Assembly (NCBI GenBank): GCA_002432865.1
Contig: DJGX01000024.1
Coordinates: 1-14,295, forward strand
DNA: 14,295 nucleotides
Direction: 5' to 3'
Source of the DNA: Cloacimonetes bacterium UBA5835
GTDB lineage: Bacteria; Cloacimonadota; Cloacimonadia; Cloacimonadales; Cloacimonadaceae
The notes under the pieces are model-generated. The model was not told the origin of the DNA. It worked only from the letters and a program-made list of their open reading frames with translations, and did no database searches. The position numbers and the translations under genes are program-made. Below, one piece after another: positions 1 through 7,343 of this stretch. Every line of letters starts with the position of its first letter. The stretch's first letter is position 1.

Positions 1-27
1 AAAGAGAAAGATTGTATCTTTCTCTTT
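1..27. terminator. Perfect 12-bp hairpin, possible terminator
   Basis: Positions 1-12 and 16-27 are exact reverse complements (AAAGAGAAAGAT against ATCTTTCTCTTT) around a 3-nt loop. The pairing begins at the first base of the window, so the stem may extend beyond it. One arm is purine-rich and ends in T residues on either strand, so it could terminate transcription from the minus-strand genes ending at 155, or from a plus-strand gene outside the window. The stem has only four G-C pairs, so its strength as a terminator is uncertain. The hairpin is seen directly; the terminator role is inferred. Confidence 0.45.
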
Positions 28-30
28 TCG

Positions 31-80
31 AGGGGCTTACGCCACCATCGCTATGATTGTGTCGCCCTAAGGGGCTTAAT
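31..80. repeat. Degenerate REP-like element, 39-bp period
   Basis: AGGGGCTTA occurs at 31-39 and again at 70-78, a period of 39 bp. The second copy is preceded by GTCGCCCTAA, so GCCC and GGGC can pair in a short hairpin at 64-75. The first copy lacks its left half. The arrangement resembles tandem REP-like interspersed palindromes with GCCC/GGGC stems seen in many environmental bacterial genomes. That resemblance is from memory and not tested. The element is non-coding and sits downstream of the radical SAM gene. Confidence 0.4.
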
Positions 81-102
81 CCTAAAATCCTTGTTTCTAA
101 AA
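76..102 (-). repeat. Single inverted copy of the GGATT repeat
   Basis: Read on the minus strand, this 27-bp stretch contains TTTTAGAAACAAGGATTT followed by TAGGATTAA. It matches the last unit of the array at the right end of the window, apart from the absence of one 8-nt TAAGGATT block. The two copies lie about 14 kb apart in opposite orientation, on either side of all the genes. This identifies the unit as an interspersed repeat. The family and mobility are unknown. Confidence 0.75.
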
Positions 103-106
103 CTAA

Positions 107-124
107 ATCTGCGTGATCTGCGTG
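107..124 (+). repeat. Tandem duplication of ATCTGCGTG
   Basis: The 9-mer ATCTGCGTG is present twice back to back at 107-115 and 116-124, immediately beside the inverted GGATT repeat. Similar ATCTGCGT-type repeats commonly occur beside GGATT-rich repeats in Bacteroidetes-like genomes, as far as I recall, which suggests both are parts of one interspersed element. No coding potential is seen here. Confidence 0.6.
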
Positions 125-154
125 AGGTTATTTTGTTCCCCGATGAGTGGGCAT

Positions 155-1162
155 TCATCCATAATGGCAATTACGGCAGAGGTTTAATATTTCTCCCTGT
201 CTTTTCCTGTGAGCGTTTCTCATTTGTTTCAGCATTGGTGCATTCCACAGATCCAGAATATCGTCCTTTTGGATATCGCCAATAAAAATACGGTCTTCGA
301 GATTTATGGCACATCCTTTTGCGGGGCAGAGTGGAACTTTTCCATCGGGTCTAATTTGCAGATCTCTATAGGTTACAGTACAGACAGGAAGTTGATTTTG
401 GAGGATAGAATCCTGCATAAAAACATCTTCTTGGGGTGGTGTTTCCGGATGTTGTAAAATATGTTGAGGCAGAACGCAATCGCTGAATTGTTTCCAATAG
501 TGGCTATCTTCTTTTTCTAAGGATAGCGTGGAAGGACGCAGCATTAATCGAATTCTAATTATTAGGTCTGTTTTTTTCCGGTTACGCAGTTCATACAGGT
601 CTTTCAGGTTTTGTAAGAAGAGATCGTAATCGGCACCGGGGCGATTTTTTTCGTATATTTCTTTTCCTCCGGCGTCCATAGAAAGTTCGATAAAGCTAAG
701 TCCACAATCGAGCAGTTTTTCTGTTATTTCTTTATTTTTCCATTGACCATTGGTGATTATTGATAGATATTTACAGTAGTGGGACATTTCTTTCAGCATT
801 GTATCGAATTGTGGATGCAGAGTTGGTTCTCCACCGCTAATTCTGATGCGGCTAACATTTTGGCGTTTTAGGTGTTCAATTAATGCTTCAAAAACTTCTT
901 TGCTCATCATTGTGCGGGGATGTGGGAAGAAGGGATTATTACAATAGTTACATTTTAAATTGCAGGCATCGGTGATATCCACAGAAAGCAAGGGTGGAAT
1001 TTTGGCATCGCTGAACCAGAACGGAAATTTTAAGATCAGGATTTCTTTCAGTGGCACCCCTTTTTTAAGGATATGGGTATTCAATTTCACATAATAGGAT
1101 AGATGTTTTAAAATCCAAGGTATGTAGAGAAGTTTAGCAGTTTGAGGTCTTTTTTCAGGCAT
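155..1162 (-). CDS. Radical SAM protein with SPASM-like C-terminal cysteines
   Basis: This 335-aa protein belongs to the radical SAM superfamily, whose members cleave S-adenosylmethionine with a [4Fe-4S] cluster to make a 5'-deoxyadenosyl radical. The cluster motif CxxxCxxC is C67, C71 and C74 (TDACNLKCNYC), and the SAM-binding stretch SGGEPTLHP lies at 109-117. A second cysteine set near the C-terminus (C261, C279, C284, C329, C332) resembles a SPASM or twitch auxiliary-cluster domain, as in peptide-modifying or other anaerobic maturases. The first 60 residues are an extra region with no recognisable motif. The ATG lies 7 nt after the stop of the upstream phosphoesterase gene, so it is probably the last gene of the transcript. 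No precursor peptide, glycosyltransferase or other substrate clue is adjacent, so the reaction is unknown. The family call is firm; the SPASM assignment is moderate. Confidence 0.9.
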   Translation of the reverse strand: MPEKRPQTAKLLYIPWILKHLSYYVKLNTHILKKGVPLKEILILKFPFWFSDAKIPPLLSVDITDACNLKCNYCNNPFFPHPRTMMSKEVFEALIEHLKRQNVSRIRISGGEPTLHPQFDTMLKEMSHYCKYLSIITNGQWKNKEITEKLLDCGLSFIELSMDAGGKEIYEKNRPGADYDLFLQNLKDLYELRNRKKTDLIIRIRLMLRPSTLSLEKEDSHYWKQFSDCVLPQHILQHPETPPQEDVFMQDSILQNQLPVCTVTYRDLQIRPDGKVPLCPAKGCAINLEDRIFIGDIQKDDILDLWNAPMLKQMRNAHRKRQGEILNLCRNCHYG

Positions 1163-1169
1163 TATAATC

Positions 1170-3893
1170 TCACTTTTTAAGAATTAATATTTTTTGGGTT
1201 GTGTTTTTATCTTCAGGTAAGCGTAGAAAGTATATTCCGTTTCCTAAGGAATCGGGCAATGTGAAGGCCAGGGTATTATCCCCTTTGTTAATGTTTTGTA
1301 AGGTTTGTTGATATGCCAGTTGTCCTTTCAGGTTATATAGTTGCAAGGTTAAGGTAGGCAAGGATTTTTCACTATAAAGTTGTATATTTCCTTGCAGGGA
1401 TAAAGGATTGGGGTAGATGCTTTTTATTTGTAATGGCTTAGGCACCTGCAGAGGGTCTATATTTTCCACTCCGCTATCGGCAATACTAATATTGGTAGTG
1501 CTATTAGCAGAAAGCGAAACGCGTACATAGCAAACATTATTAACCCCGCTTCTATCTACCTGTTCCAAAATTCCTCCCTGAACTCTATAGCCGCTCATTC
1601 CAGAAGGCATAATAAATTTTATTTGGGCATTTTCAAAGGTTAGGGGTTGATTATTGATAATAGTGGCTCTAATGCTATCCGCTACTCCATAATTGGAAGG
1701 GAAATATTGAATAGAGAGGTTATTTCCTGTTGCTCCAGCATAAATAGTATTGTAGGGTATAATTTGGTTATTATTCACTCGCACCATTCGATAGGCACGA
1801 TTTCCATCACAGATACTACGCGTGGCTAAATTATAGGGGAAATTAGATATTGAGCCATTATTGGAATGGATATGCCCCCACAAAGCCAGATCAATTCCTA
1901 AAGCAGAAAGATTAAGCTCATCCTGAAAATCGTAGTGATGAAATAGCACCTTGGTATAGTTTGGAAAAAGAGATAGAGTACTATTTAGCCAAGCAATTTG
2001 TTGATCGGTAAAACTGGTTGTGCCATAGATATTTAAACGCCAATAATCATAGTTATCATAGCTTTCCAGCCCGATAAAAATTGTGTTTCCGTAGGTGAAA
2101 TAATAATCCTGAGTATGATATAGCCAATTGGGATCTTCACTATCTAACCAGTTCCAACCAAAATATTTCCACCAGTTTCTTCTGGCAGATCCAGCTGGAG
2201 GTGGAGTTTGATTCCAACCGCCGATATCATGATTTCCAGAAGTTACATAAACTGGAATATCAAATTCGGAAAGCAGTTTTTGCGTCCAGCCATACCAATA
2301 TTGATTCGCAAAAGATTCCAGCTCGCCTTCATTAACCAAATCACCTGTAAAAAGCACAAATTCCGGATGAATAAGATTGATATCCTCCATCACTGCTCTA
2401 AAATCTTCTACTGCAGTAGAATCCGTTTCGAAGCCTGCATTCGGATAGTATAAACGGTTAGGTAAATGCGCATCTGTTATATGCACAAAGTAATAGTTAT
2501 TTTTTCGCGTAGGAATCACCTGAATCGCATTTTCTGTAATATCGCTAATTCCCCCACTGGCAGAAACCTCCAAATCGTATAATTCAAAAATCGGAACAGA
2601 TGGAATAGTTGTAACAAGTTCCCACCTGTTAGGATTATTTAACCATTGGCTGTTTGAAATCGGCATATTTATGCGTTTATTACTATGTTTCAGCCAGGCA
2701 TTCCAGTTAGTTGTATTTTGAGGTGCCAAACAGGTTATCGTTAATGTTTCTCCCGGAATAACGATTTCCGGAATATTAAGAAGTGGACGCTGGATAACCG
2801 TTAAAGTGTCACCAGGCGAATTATAACAGCTATTAACGGTTAAACTGCCATCAATTAAGCTTTGGATACTATCGTTGCCGAAAAACACATTTTCCAGGGC
2901 TAAAACAGTCGTTCCTGTATTGGTTGCATAAAAGTTCAGATTTAAAAGTACACCCTGACCGCTAATAACTGAATTGCTTTGATAAGTAACAGAGAGCAAA
3001 CCGTTTGTGCAAGAAGCATTAATAGTTCCTGGGGCAGAAATTGTTCCCTCGGTGCTAACAGACTGATAAGATATAATATTAGGATTGAAAGCTAAGTTGA
3101 AAGAATAGGATTGATAGCTGGAAGCTAAATCTATGCCCAAAGCATTTACTGGAACAGTAACAGAGCTATGTAAACTAACTGCTTGATGAGGAATTAGTAA
3201 TGTGGCTGTAGTCCCACTTAAAACAAGGTCTGTAAGAAAGCGGGGGTTTATAGCATAGTAATTATAGGCATAATCTACAATACCTGTAATTTCAGAATAT
3301 ACTTGCCCTAATGTAATATTAGACCAGCTGTGACCAGAACCAAAAAATTGATCATCTATCTGACATACACCGCTGCCATCATCAACATAAAATTCCTGAT
3401 AGTTATTTGGTTCGGTAACAACGGAAACATTAAGAACTTTCACTAAAACACTTTCCCACTGTTCTCCGCTGCTCAAATTATTGAGGGCTCCGCTATTTAT
3501 TTCTGCAGGTTCTGGAAGTGGATTATCCTGGCTTAAAACCTGAAAAGAAGTAAGTTGAGAGATTTCTGTTAAACCATAATATTCATTAACTGTTCCTGTG
3601 ATCTGAACTAAATCTCCCAAATTAGGATGATAGGTTTGATTGTAAATATATAAACCGCTCCAGGGTCCACCTGCCGCATCAGCAATAAAGAAACCATAGC
3701 TATTTACGCTGGTTCCTGAATAAAAAGATATCCCGCTTACAATTCCTTGAACAGTTACAACTTGATCCAGGTAGGGGGAATTTGAACCTCCTTCAGGATT
3801 ATATTGAATATCATAACAGCTATGTGTAATTTGCGCACAAAGCAAACTTCCTGCTATGAATATTAGCATTATTAAGGGGATTTTTTTGCTCAT
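1170..3893 (-). CDS. Secreted multidomain metallophosphoesterase with C-terminal sorting domain
   Basis: This 907-aa exported protein starts with a signal peptide (1-20, ending LLCA). Residues about 26-225 look like OB-fold modules of the kind found in extracellular nucleases (SPYLDQVVTVQGIVSG, GDLVQITGTVNEYYGLTE). Residues about 232-355 resemble a cohesin-type beta domain. A linker region follows, then a calcineurin-like metallophosphoesterase at about 466-705. Its metal ligands are visible: D474 and H476 (TDAH), D518 (GDLV), N554 and H555 (GNHD), H652/H653, and H674 and H676 (GHIH). The last 85 residues match the type IX secretion or Por-type sorting domain: IYPNP at 826-830, then the closing NGIYFLRL. 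The start overlaps the protease stop by four bases (ATGA). It is probably transported across the outer membrane or surface-anchored. The substrate is unknown; a nucleotide or phosphodiester is plausible because nuclease-type OB folds are attached. Confidence 0.9.
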   Translation of the reverse strand: MSKKIPLIMLIFIAGSLLCAQITHSCYDIQYNPEGGSNSPYLDQVVTVQGIVSGISFYSGTSVNSYGFFIADAAGGPWSGLYIYNQTYHPNLGDLVQITGTVNEYYGLTEISQLTSFQVLSQDNPLPEPAEINSGALNNLSSGEQWESVLVKVLNVSVVTEPNNYQEFYVDDGSGVCQIDDQFFGSGHSWSNITLGQVYSEITGIVDYAYNYYAINPRFLTDLVLSGTTATLLIPHQAVSLHSSVTVPVNALGIDLASSYQSYSFNLAFNPNIISYQSVSTEGTISAPGTINASCTNGLLSVTYQSNSVISGQGVLLNLNFYATNTGTTVLALENVFFGNDSIQSLIDGSLTVNSCYNSPGDTLTVIQRPLLNIPEIVIPGETLTITCLAPQNTTNWNAWLKHSNKRINMPISNSQWLNNPNRWELVTTIPSVPIFELYDLEVSASGGISDITENAIQVIPTRKNNYYFVHITDAHLPNRLYYPNAGFETDSTAVEDFRAVMEDINLIHPEFVLFTGDLVNEGELESFANQYWYGWTQKLLSEFDIPVYVTSGNHDIGGWNQTPPPAGSARRNWWKYFGWNWLDSEDPNWLYHTQDYYFTYGNTIFIGLESYDNYDYWRLNIYGTTSFTDQQIAWLNSTLSLFPNYTKVLFHHYDFQDELNLSALGIDLALWGHIHSNNGSISNFPYNLATRSICDGNRAYRMVRVNNNQIIPYNTIYAGATGNNLSIQYFPSNYGVADSIRATIINNQPLTFENAQIKFIMPSGMSGYRVQGGILEQVDRSGVNNVCYVRVSLSANSTTNISIADSGVENIDPLQVPKPLQIKSIYPNPLSLQGNIQLYSEKSLPTLTLQLYNLKGQLAYQQTLQNINKGDNTLAFTLPDSLGNGIYFLRLPEDKNTTQKILILKK

Positions 3894-4726
3894 ATTTTGG
3901 CCAGAATGGTCTTCACAGAATTGATAGGAAGGGCAAAGCCAATGCCTATATTCCCTCCACTTTCGGAAAAGATAAAAGTATTTATACCAACAACTTCGCC
4001 ATTAATATTCACCAGCGGCCCACCACTATTTCCAGGATTAACAGCAGCGTCTGTTTGAATCATAGATTTATATTCGCGTTTATCTGTCCGAGCAGCAAAA
4101 TTTCTGCTTACGGCAGAAATAACTCCAACCGATACACTGGGTTTGGAATCGTTCATTAAAAAGCCATAGGGATTACCAACAGCAATACTCCATTCTCCGA
4201 TAATTAGATCGTTGGAATTTCCTAATCTGGCAACGGGAAGGTTATTTCCGTTAATTTTAAGTTTTGCCACATCGTGAATTTCATCTATTCCTGCTATCAC
4301 ACCTTCATATTCGCGTTTATCGGGCAAAATAACTTTAATTTGAGTAGCACCACTAACCACATGGGCATTTGTAATTATATAGCCCTTAGGATCGTAAATA
4401 ACGCCACTTCCGATAGATTCCACTTGACGCATCATTGGTGCAAAACCAAAGAAATCAAAAAAACCAAAGCCGAAGGGGCTTCTAGCTCGCACATATTCCG
4501 TTTTTATTACATTGATACTAACTACTGCTGGTTCTACTGCTTTAACAGCTTCGGTTATAGAATTAATGCGATTGGCAGCTGACGCTTTACTTGGTTTGGA
4601 AGAATATTCTGTGTATGAATTATCAATTGCAACAGATTTATCCATATATTTATTAATTAAAGCCATCGTGATAAAGGCATTTAGCAACAGGATCAGAATA
4701 ACGGTGAAAAGATTGATGCGTTTCAA
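3890..4726 (-). CDS. HtrA/Deg-type serine protease without PDZ domain
   Basis: This 278-aa membrane-anchored, trypsin-fold protease belongs to the DegP/DegS/HtrA family of periplasmic quality-control proteases. One hydrophobic segment at about 6-25 acts as signal anchor or signal peptide. The catalytic triad is H122 (TNAHVV), D152 (DVAKLKI) and S234 (GNSGGP). A Gly/Phe-rich loop at 84-96 (SPFGFGFFDFFGF) matches the LA-loop region of the family. The protein ends just after the protease fold (GFALPINSVKTIL), where HtrA proteins normally carry one or two PDZ domains. The 3' end overlaps the next start as ATGA, so this is a clean end and not an obvious frameshift. The start is TTG: an AGGAG ribosome site lies 6 nt upstream, the only in-frame codons above it end in the stop of the DUF116 gene, and the next ATG (residue 21) would destroy the membrane segment. 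Confidence 0.9.
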   Translation of the reverse strand: MKRINLFTVILILLLNAFITMALINKYMDKSVAIDNSYTEYSSKPSKASAANRINSITEAVKAVEPAVVSINVIKTEYVRARSPFGFGFFDFFGFAPMMRQVESIGSGVIYDPKGYIITNAHVVSGATQIKVILPDKREYEGVIAGIDEIHDVAKLKINGNNLPVARLGNSNDLIIGEWSIAVGNPYGFLMNDSKPSVSVGVISAVSRNFAARTDKREYKSMIQTDAAVNPGNSGGPLVNINGEVVGINTFIFSESGGNIGIGFALPINSVKTILAKI

Positions 4727-4732
4727 GGTTTT

Positions 4733-4737
4733 CTCCT
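4733..4737 (-). promoter_or_regulatory. Shine-Dalgarno site selecting a TTG start
   Basis: On the minus strand AAAAGGAGAAAACC precedes TTG, giving AGGAG with a 6-nt spacer to the start codon at 4724-4726. It lies in the 12-nt gap after the DUF116 stop codon. It is the main reason for choosing the TTG start of the HtrA-like protease over an internal ATG. Confidence 0.75.
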
Positions 4738-4738
4738 T

Positions 4739-5488
4739 TTATATGAATTTCTTTATGGCAAAATCGATCACTGAATAGCTAACGGTTGTTTCGAAACAGG
4801 GTCCTTTGGGGCGTTCATTTAAAACTGAGTAAACAGGATAACGCCAGCTATCACGCACTCCTTCTGTTAAATCTCGATGACAGGCAACTGCAATAATCAT
4901 ATCTGGTTTTGTATCGTTAACCAATTTTCTGGCTAAAGAACCACCAGAAGCTACGGCAGCTTTTATATGATTGTCTCTGGTGATAGATTTCATTTTGGCA
5001 ATATCGCAACCACCGCATTCCTGACAATCTACGATATCGCTACTAATGCGGATTTTACAGTTAGAATTTTGTAAGCAATGTGGTAAAAGCAATAATAGAT
5101 TAGAAAAGTGTATCCCTTGATAGTTAGTTACGATAATTTCGTTATTAAAATAGAGAAAAGATTCCTGGATTGAAGCTCTTTTCTGGAAGAAGGGAATAGA
5201 AATCCAGATAGCCAGAGGATAGTATACACGCACTAGCATCCAGGAAATATATTTTCTCAGCCAGGTTGATTTTATTTTACAGTGCGTACTGATCAGGGTT
5301 AAAATCCAGCTGGCAATTAATATAATAATTAATATAAAGATAAGGGTATAGAAGAAATTTCCCCATCCTGAAAGCCCTAAATGATGATAGCTGCCCAAAA
5401 CCATCAGAAAGAAAATCAGCAAGATGGCAAGCAGAGATAAGCCAACAAACATAGGGAATTTAATTATGGCAAAATATTCTTTTTTCAT
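4739..5488 (-). CDS. DUF116 family membrane protein
   Basis: This 249-aa protein has two predicted membrane helices at about 12-31 and 46-68, followed by a soluble cysteine-rich domain. That domain starts around LLLPHCLQ (133-140) and carries C138, C144, C155, C158, C161, C203 and C231. The cluster VDCQECGGCD and the later VACHRDLTEG are typical of DUF116 proteins, whose function is not established. The cysteine spacing suggests a metal or iron-sulfur site, which is an inference. The start codon overlaps the fmt stop as ATGA, with AGGAAG about 8 nt upstream. DUF116 genes are commonly found beside def and fmt in other anaerobes, to my knowledge, so this placement looks conserved and may point to a role linked to translation start or protein maturation. 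Confidence 0.85.
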   Translation of the reverse strand: MKKEYFAIIKFPMFVGLSLLAILLIFFLMVLGSYHHLGLSGWGNFFYTLIFILIIILIASWILTLISTHCKIKSTWLRKYISWMLVRVYYPLAIWISIPFFQKRASIQESFLYFNNEIIVTNYQGIHFSNLLLLLPHCLQNSNCKIRISSDIVDCQECGGCDIAKMKSITRDNHIKAAVASGGSLARKLVNDTKPDMIIAVACHRDLTEGVRDSWRYPVYSVLNERPKGPCFETTVSYSVIDFAIKKFI

Positions 5489-6429
5489 TGGTCACTTCCT
5501 AATTTTTCTTTAGCGGCAAGGCGTGCTCCATTAGCAAAAGCGGAAGCACTTAAAACCTTTTTGCCTGCTGCCTGAACTTTAGTAATGAGCAATTTATAAT
5601 CCAGACAGTTAACAAAAAAACCGCGGTTTTTATCCCATCCGCAAATTAATCCCGGTTCTCCTTCAGTGTTTTCCTTAGTTTTTTCTGAAGCCAATATTTT
5701 CAGTTTTTTGCTTCTGAAATAGGTCCAGGCGCCGGGAGTTAAAGAAAAAGCACGGATTTGGTTATGGATTTCTTTTGCCGTTTTTTGCCAGTTTATCCTA
5801 CAGGTATTATTGTCAATTTTACTGCAGTAGGAGGCTTGGCTTTCATCTTGAAAGGTTGGCATTAATTCTTGTTTTTTTAGCAGCATTTTCCAGAAATCCC
5901 AAAGTAAATCTGCTGCTTGTTGTTTTAAGCGTTCATTCAGTTCGCTGTAAGTTTCGTTATCTAAAATTGGTAGTTTTTTTTGAAGTAGGATAGGACCTGC
6001 ATCCATTTTTGCTGTTACTTTATATAGCGTAGTTCCGGTTTCCTTTTCACCATTTAAGATCGCACTTTGAATAGGGCTGGCTCCTCTATATTTTGGTAAA
6101 AGAGAAGGATGGAGATTAACCGTTCCCAAAGGATAGAGGCAGCGGATATTTTTTTTAAAATATCCGCCATAAGCTGCCGTAATAATAATCTCTGCTTCAT
6201 ATTTTGCTATTTTCGCAATGGCTTCCTCTGAATTTATGTTCTCAGGTGTCCATAGTGGCAAATTTTGTTTATCTGCAAATTCAGAAATAGGTGTTGGTAT
6301 TATATGCCTATTGCGTCCAGCAGGTTTAGCTGGTTGGCTTATTATCAGAGAGGGTTTATAGCCGTTTTGGATTAGTTTATTTAGGGCAGGTAACCCATAT
6401 TCTGAAGAGCCAATAAATAGGTAACGCAT
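5485..6429 (-). CDS. fmt: Methionyl-tRNA formyltransferase
   Basis: This 314-aa enzyme transfers a formyl group from 10-formyltetrahydrofolate to methionyl-initiator tRNA in the cytoplasm, the step that makes fMet-tRNA for translation initiation. The length is normal for the family. The formyltransferase catalytic residues are visible as N105 and H107 (TVNLHPSLLPKYRGASPIQ) and D143 (KMDAGPIL). The C-terminal part from about 205, with the stretch NQIRAFSLTPGAWTYF, matches the tRNA-binding OB-like domain. Its start overlaps the def stop by one base (TAATG), and its stop overlaps the DUF116 start by four. Def then removes the same formyl group, so the def-fmt pair is a classic functional neighbourhood, here in the order def then fmt. 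Confidence 0.97.
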   Translation of the reverse strand: MRYLFIGSSEYGLPALNKLIQNGYKPSLIISQPAKPAGRNRHIIPTPISEFADKQNLPLWTPENINSEEAIAKIAKYEAEIIITAAYGGYFKKNIRCLYPLGTVNLHPSLLPKYRGASPIQSAILNGEKETGTTLYKVTAKMDAGPILLQKKLPILDNETYSELNERLKQQAADLLWDFWKMLLKKQELMPTFQDESQASYCSKIDNNTCRINWQKTAKEIHNQIRAFSLTPGAWTYFRSKKLKILASEKTKENTEGEPGLICGWDKNRGFFVNCLDYKLLITKVQAAGKKVLSASAFANGARLAAKEKLGSDQ

Positions 6430-6992
6430 TATAGGGATAGTCCTTCCAATATATTCTGTCCGTCCTTTGCTCTTGCCTGCAATCTTTTTAATTGGTGCAT
6501 AATTTTCAAGCGGGCAAGGGTTCCCAGGTGATCTACAAACAGGATACCTTCCAGATGATCATATTCGTGCTGAATAACAACCGCCTTTGTTTGTTCAGCG
6601 TTTTCTGTAATCCGCTTACCATATCTATCCGTATATGAATAAGATATATTTGCACTGCGTTTTACGCTTCCAAAAATATCTGGCAAACTGATACAGCCCT
6701 CTTCATAAACAATTTCTCCAGAGCGACTTTCGATTACTGGATTAATCATCACTATCGGATTTTTGTTATCGTTTTCGCTATTAGCCCAATCCGGATCTAT
6801 AACAAATAACCTCCATTCCGAACCAACTTGATTAGCAGCTAAACCAACGCCATCTCTTTTGTACATAGTATAAATTAGGTCATCAATGAATTCCTGCAAG
6901 CCTTCTGTATTAAAATCCAGCTCGGGAAGTTTCTTTCTTAATAAATCGTCTCCGTAGAGGCGAACGGGTAAAAGATTTGGTCTATTCTTCAT
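6429..6992 (-). CDS. def: Peptide deformylase
   Basis: This 187-aa metalloenzyme removes the N-formyl group from nascent proteins at the ribosome. All three family motifs are present: GVGLAANQ at 48-55 (GxGLAAxQ, with Q55), EEGCISLP at 97-104 with metal ligand C100, and QHEYDHLEG at 141-149 with metal ligands H142 and H146 and catalytic E143. The motif II form EGCIS in place of EGCLS is a conservative change. The ATG lies inside the last codons of yajC, an 11-nt overlap, and has no clear Shine-Dalgarno sequence. Translation therefore probably depends on coupling to yajC. The C-terminal tail after about residue 165 is a short charged helix. Confidence 0.97.
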   Translation of the reverse strand: MKNRPNLLPVRLYGDDLLRKKLPELDFNTEGLQEFIDDLIYTMYKRDGVGLAANQVGSEWRLFVIDPDWANSENDNKNPIVMINPVIESRSGEIVYEEGCISLPDIFGSVKRSANISYSYTDRYGKRITENAEQTKAVVIQHEYDHLEGILFVDHLGTLARLKIMHQLKRLQARAKDGQNILEGLSL

Positions 6993-7335
6993 TTTTTGGG
7001 GTAGGTTCGGAAGGATTCAAAACTCCAACAATTGCATTTTTTTGAATATCGATACGCACTTTGTTATTATCGTCTATTTCTAAAACCACAATTCCTTTAT
7101 CGGGTTTTAACGATACAATGCGTCCATAGATTCCTGCGCTGGTTAAAACTTTATCGTTAACCTTCAGGGAATCTTGCATTTTCTGAGTTTCTTTAGCTTT
7201 CTTTTGTTGGGGACGGATAAGCAATAAATACAGAATCACGAACATAATGATCATAAAGATCAGGGTAGTTCCTGTTCCTGATTGTTGCGGTTGCGTGGCA
7301 GCTTTTCCTGTAGCTTGTAATAGTATGTAGTTCAT
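6982..7335 (-). CDS. yajC: YajC, Sec translocon accessory subunit
   Basis: This 117-aa inner-membrane protein has one hydrophobic helix at about 23-40, followed directly by RPQQKKAKE (41-49), the signature of YajC. A small cytoplasmic domain contains the family-like stretch VNDKVLTSAGIYGRIV (59-74). YajC associates with SecDF and YidC around SecYEG and modulates protein export and membrane insertion. A good AGGAG site lies 5-6 nt before the ATG and overlaps the pgpA stop codon. In many bacteria yajC is beside secD and secF or tgt; here those are absent, and it sits between pgpA and def. An N-terminal Q-rich segment (12-22) precedes the helix. Confidence 0.95.
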   Translation of the reverse strand: MNYILLQATGKAATQPQQSGTGTTLIFMIIMFVILYLLLIRPQQKKAKETQKMQDSLKVNDKVLTSAGIYGRIVSLKPDKGIVVLEIDDNNKVRIDIQKNAIVGVLNPSEPTPKNEE

Positions 7336-7343
7336 TTTATCTC

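Noticed and set aside
3890..3893. Frameshift that would have separated the protease from a PDZ domain
   Set aside because: The next frame begins directly with a signal peptide of a different protein and no PDZ-like sequence is visible.
4274..4582. Plus-strand reading frame of 102 codons
   Set aside because: It is antisense to the HtrA catalytic region and explained by that gene's composition.
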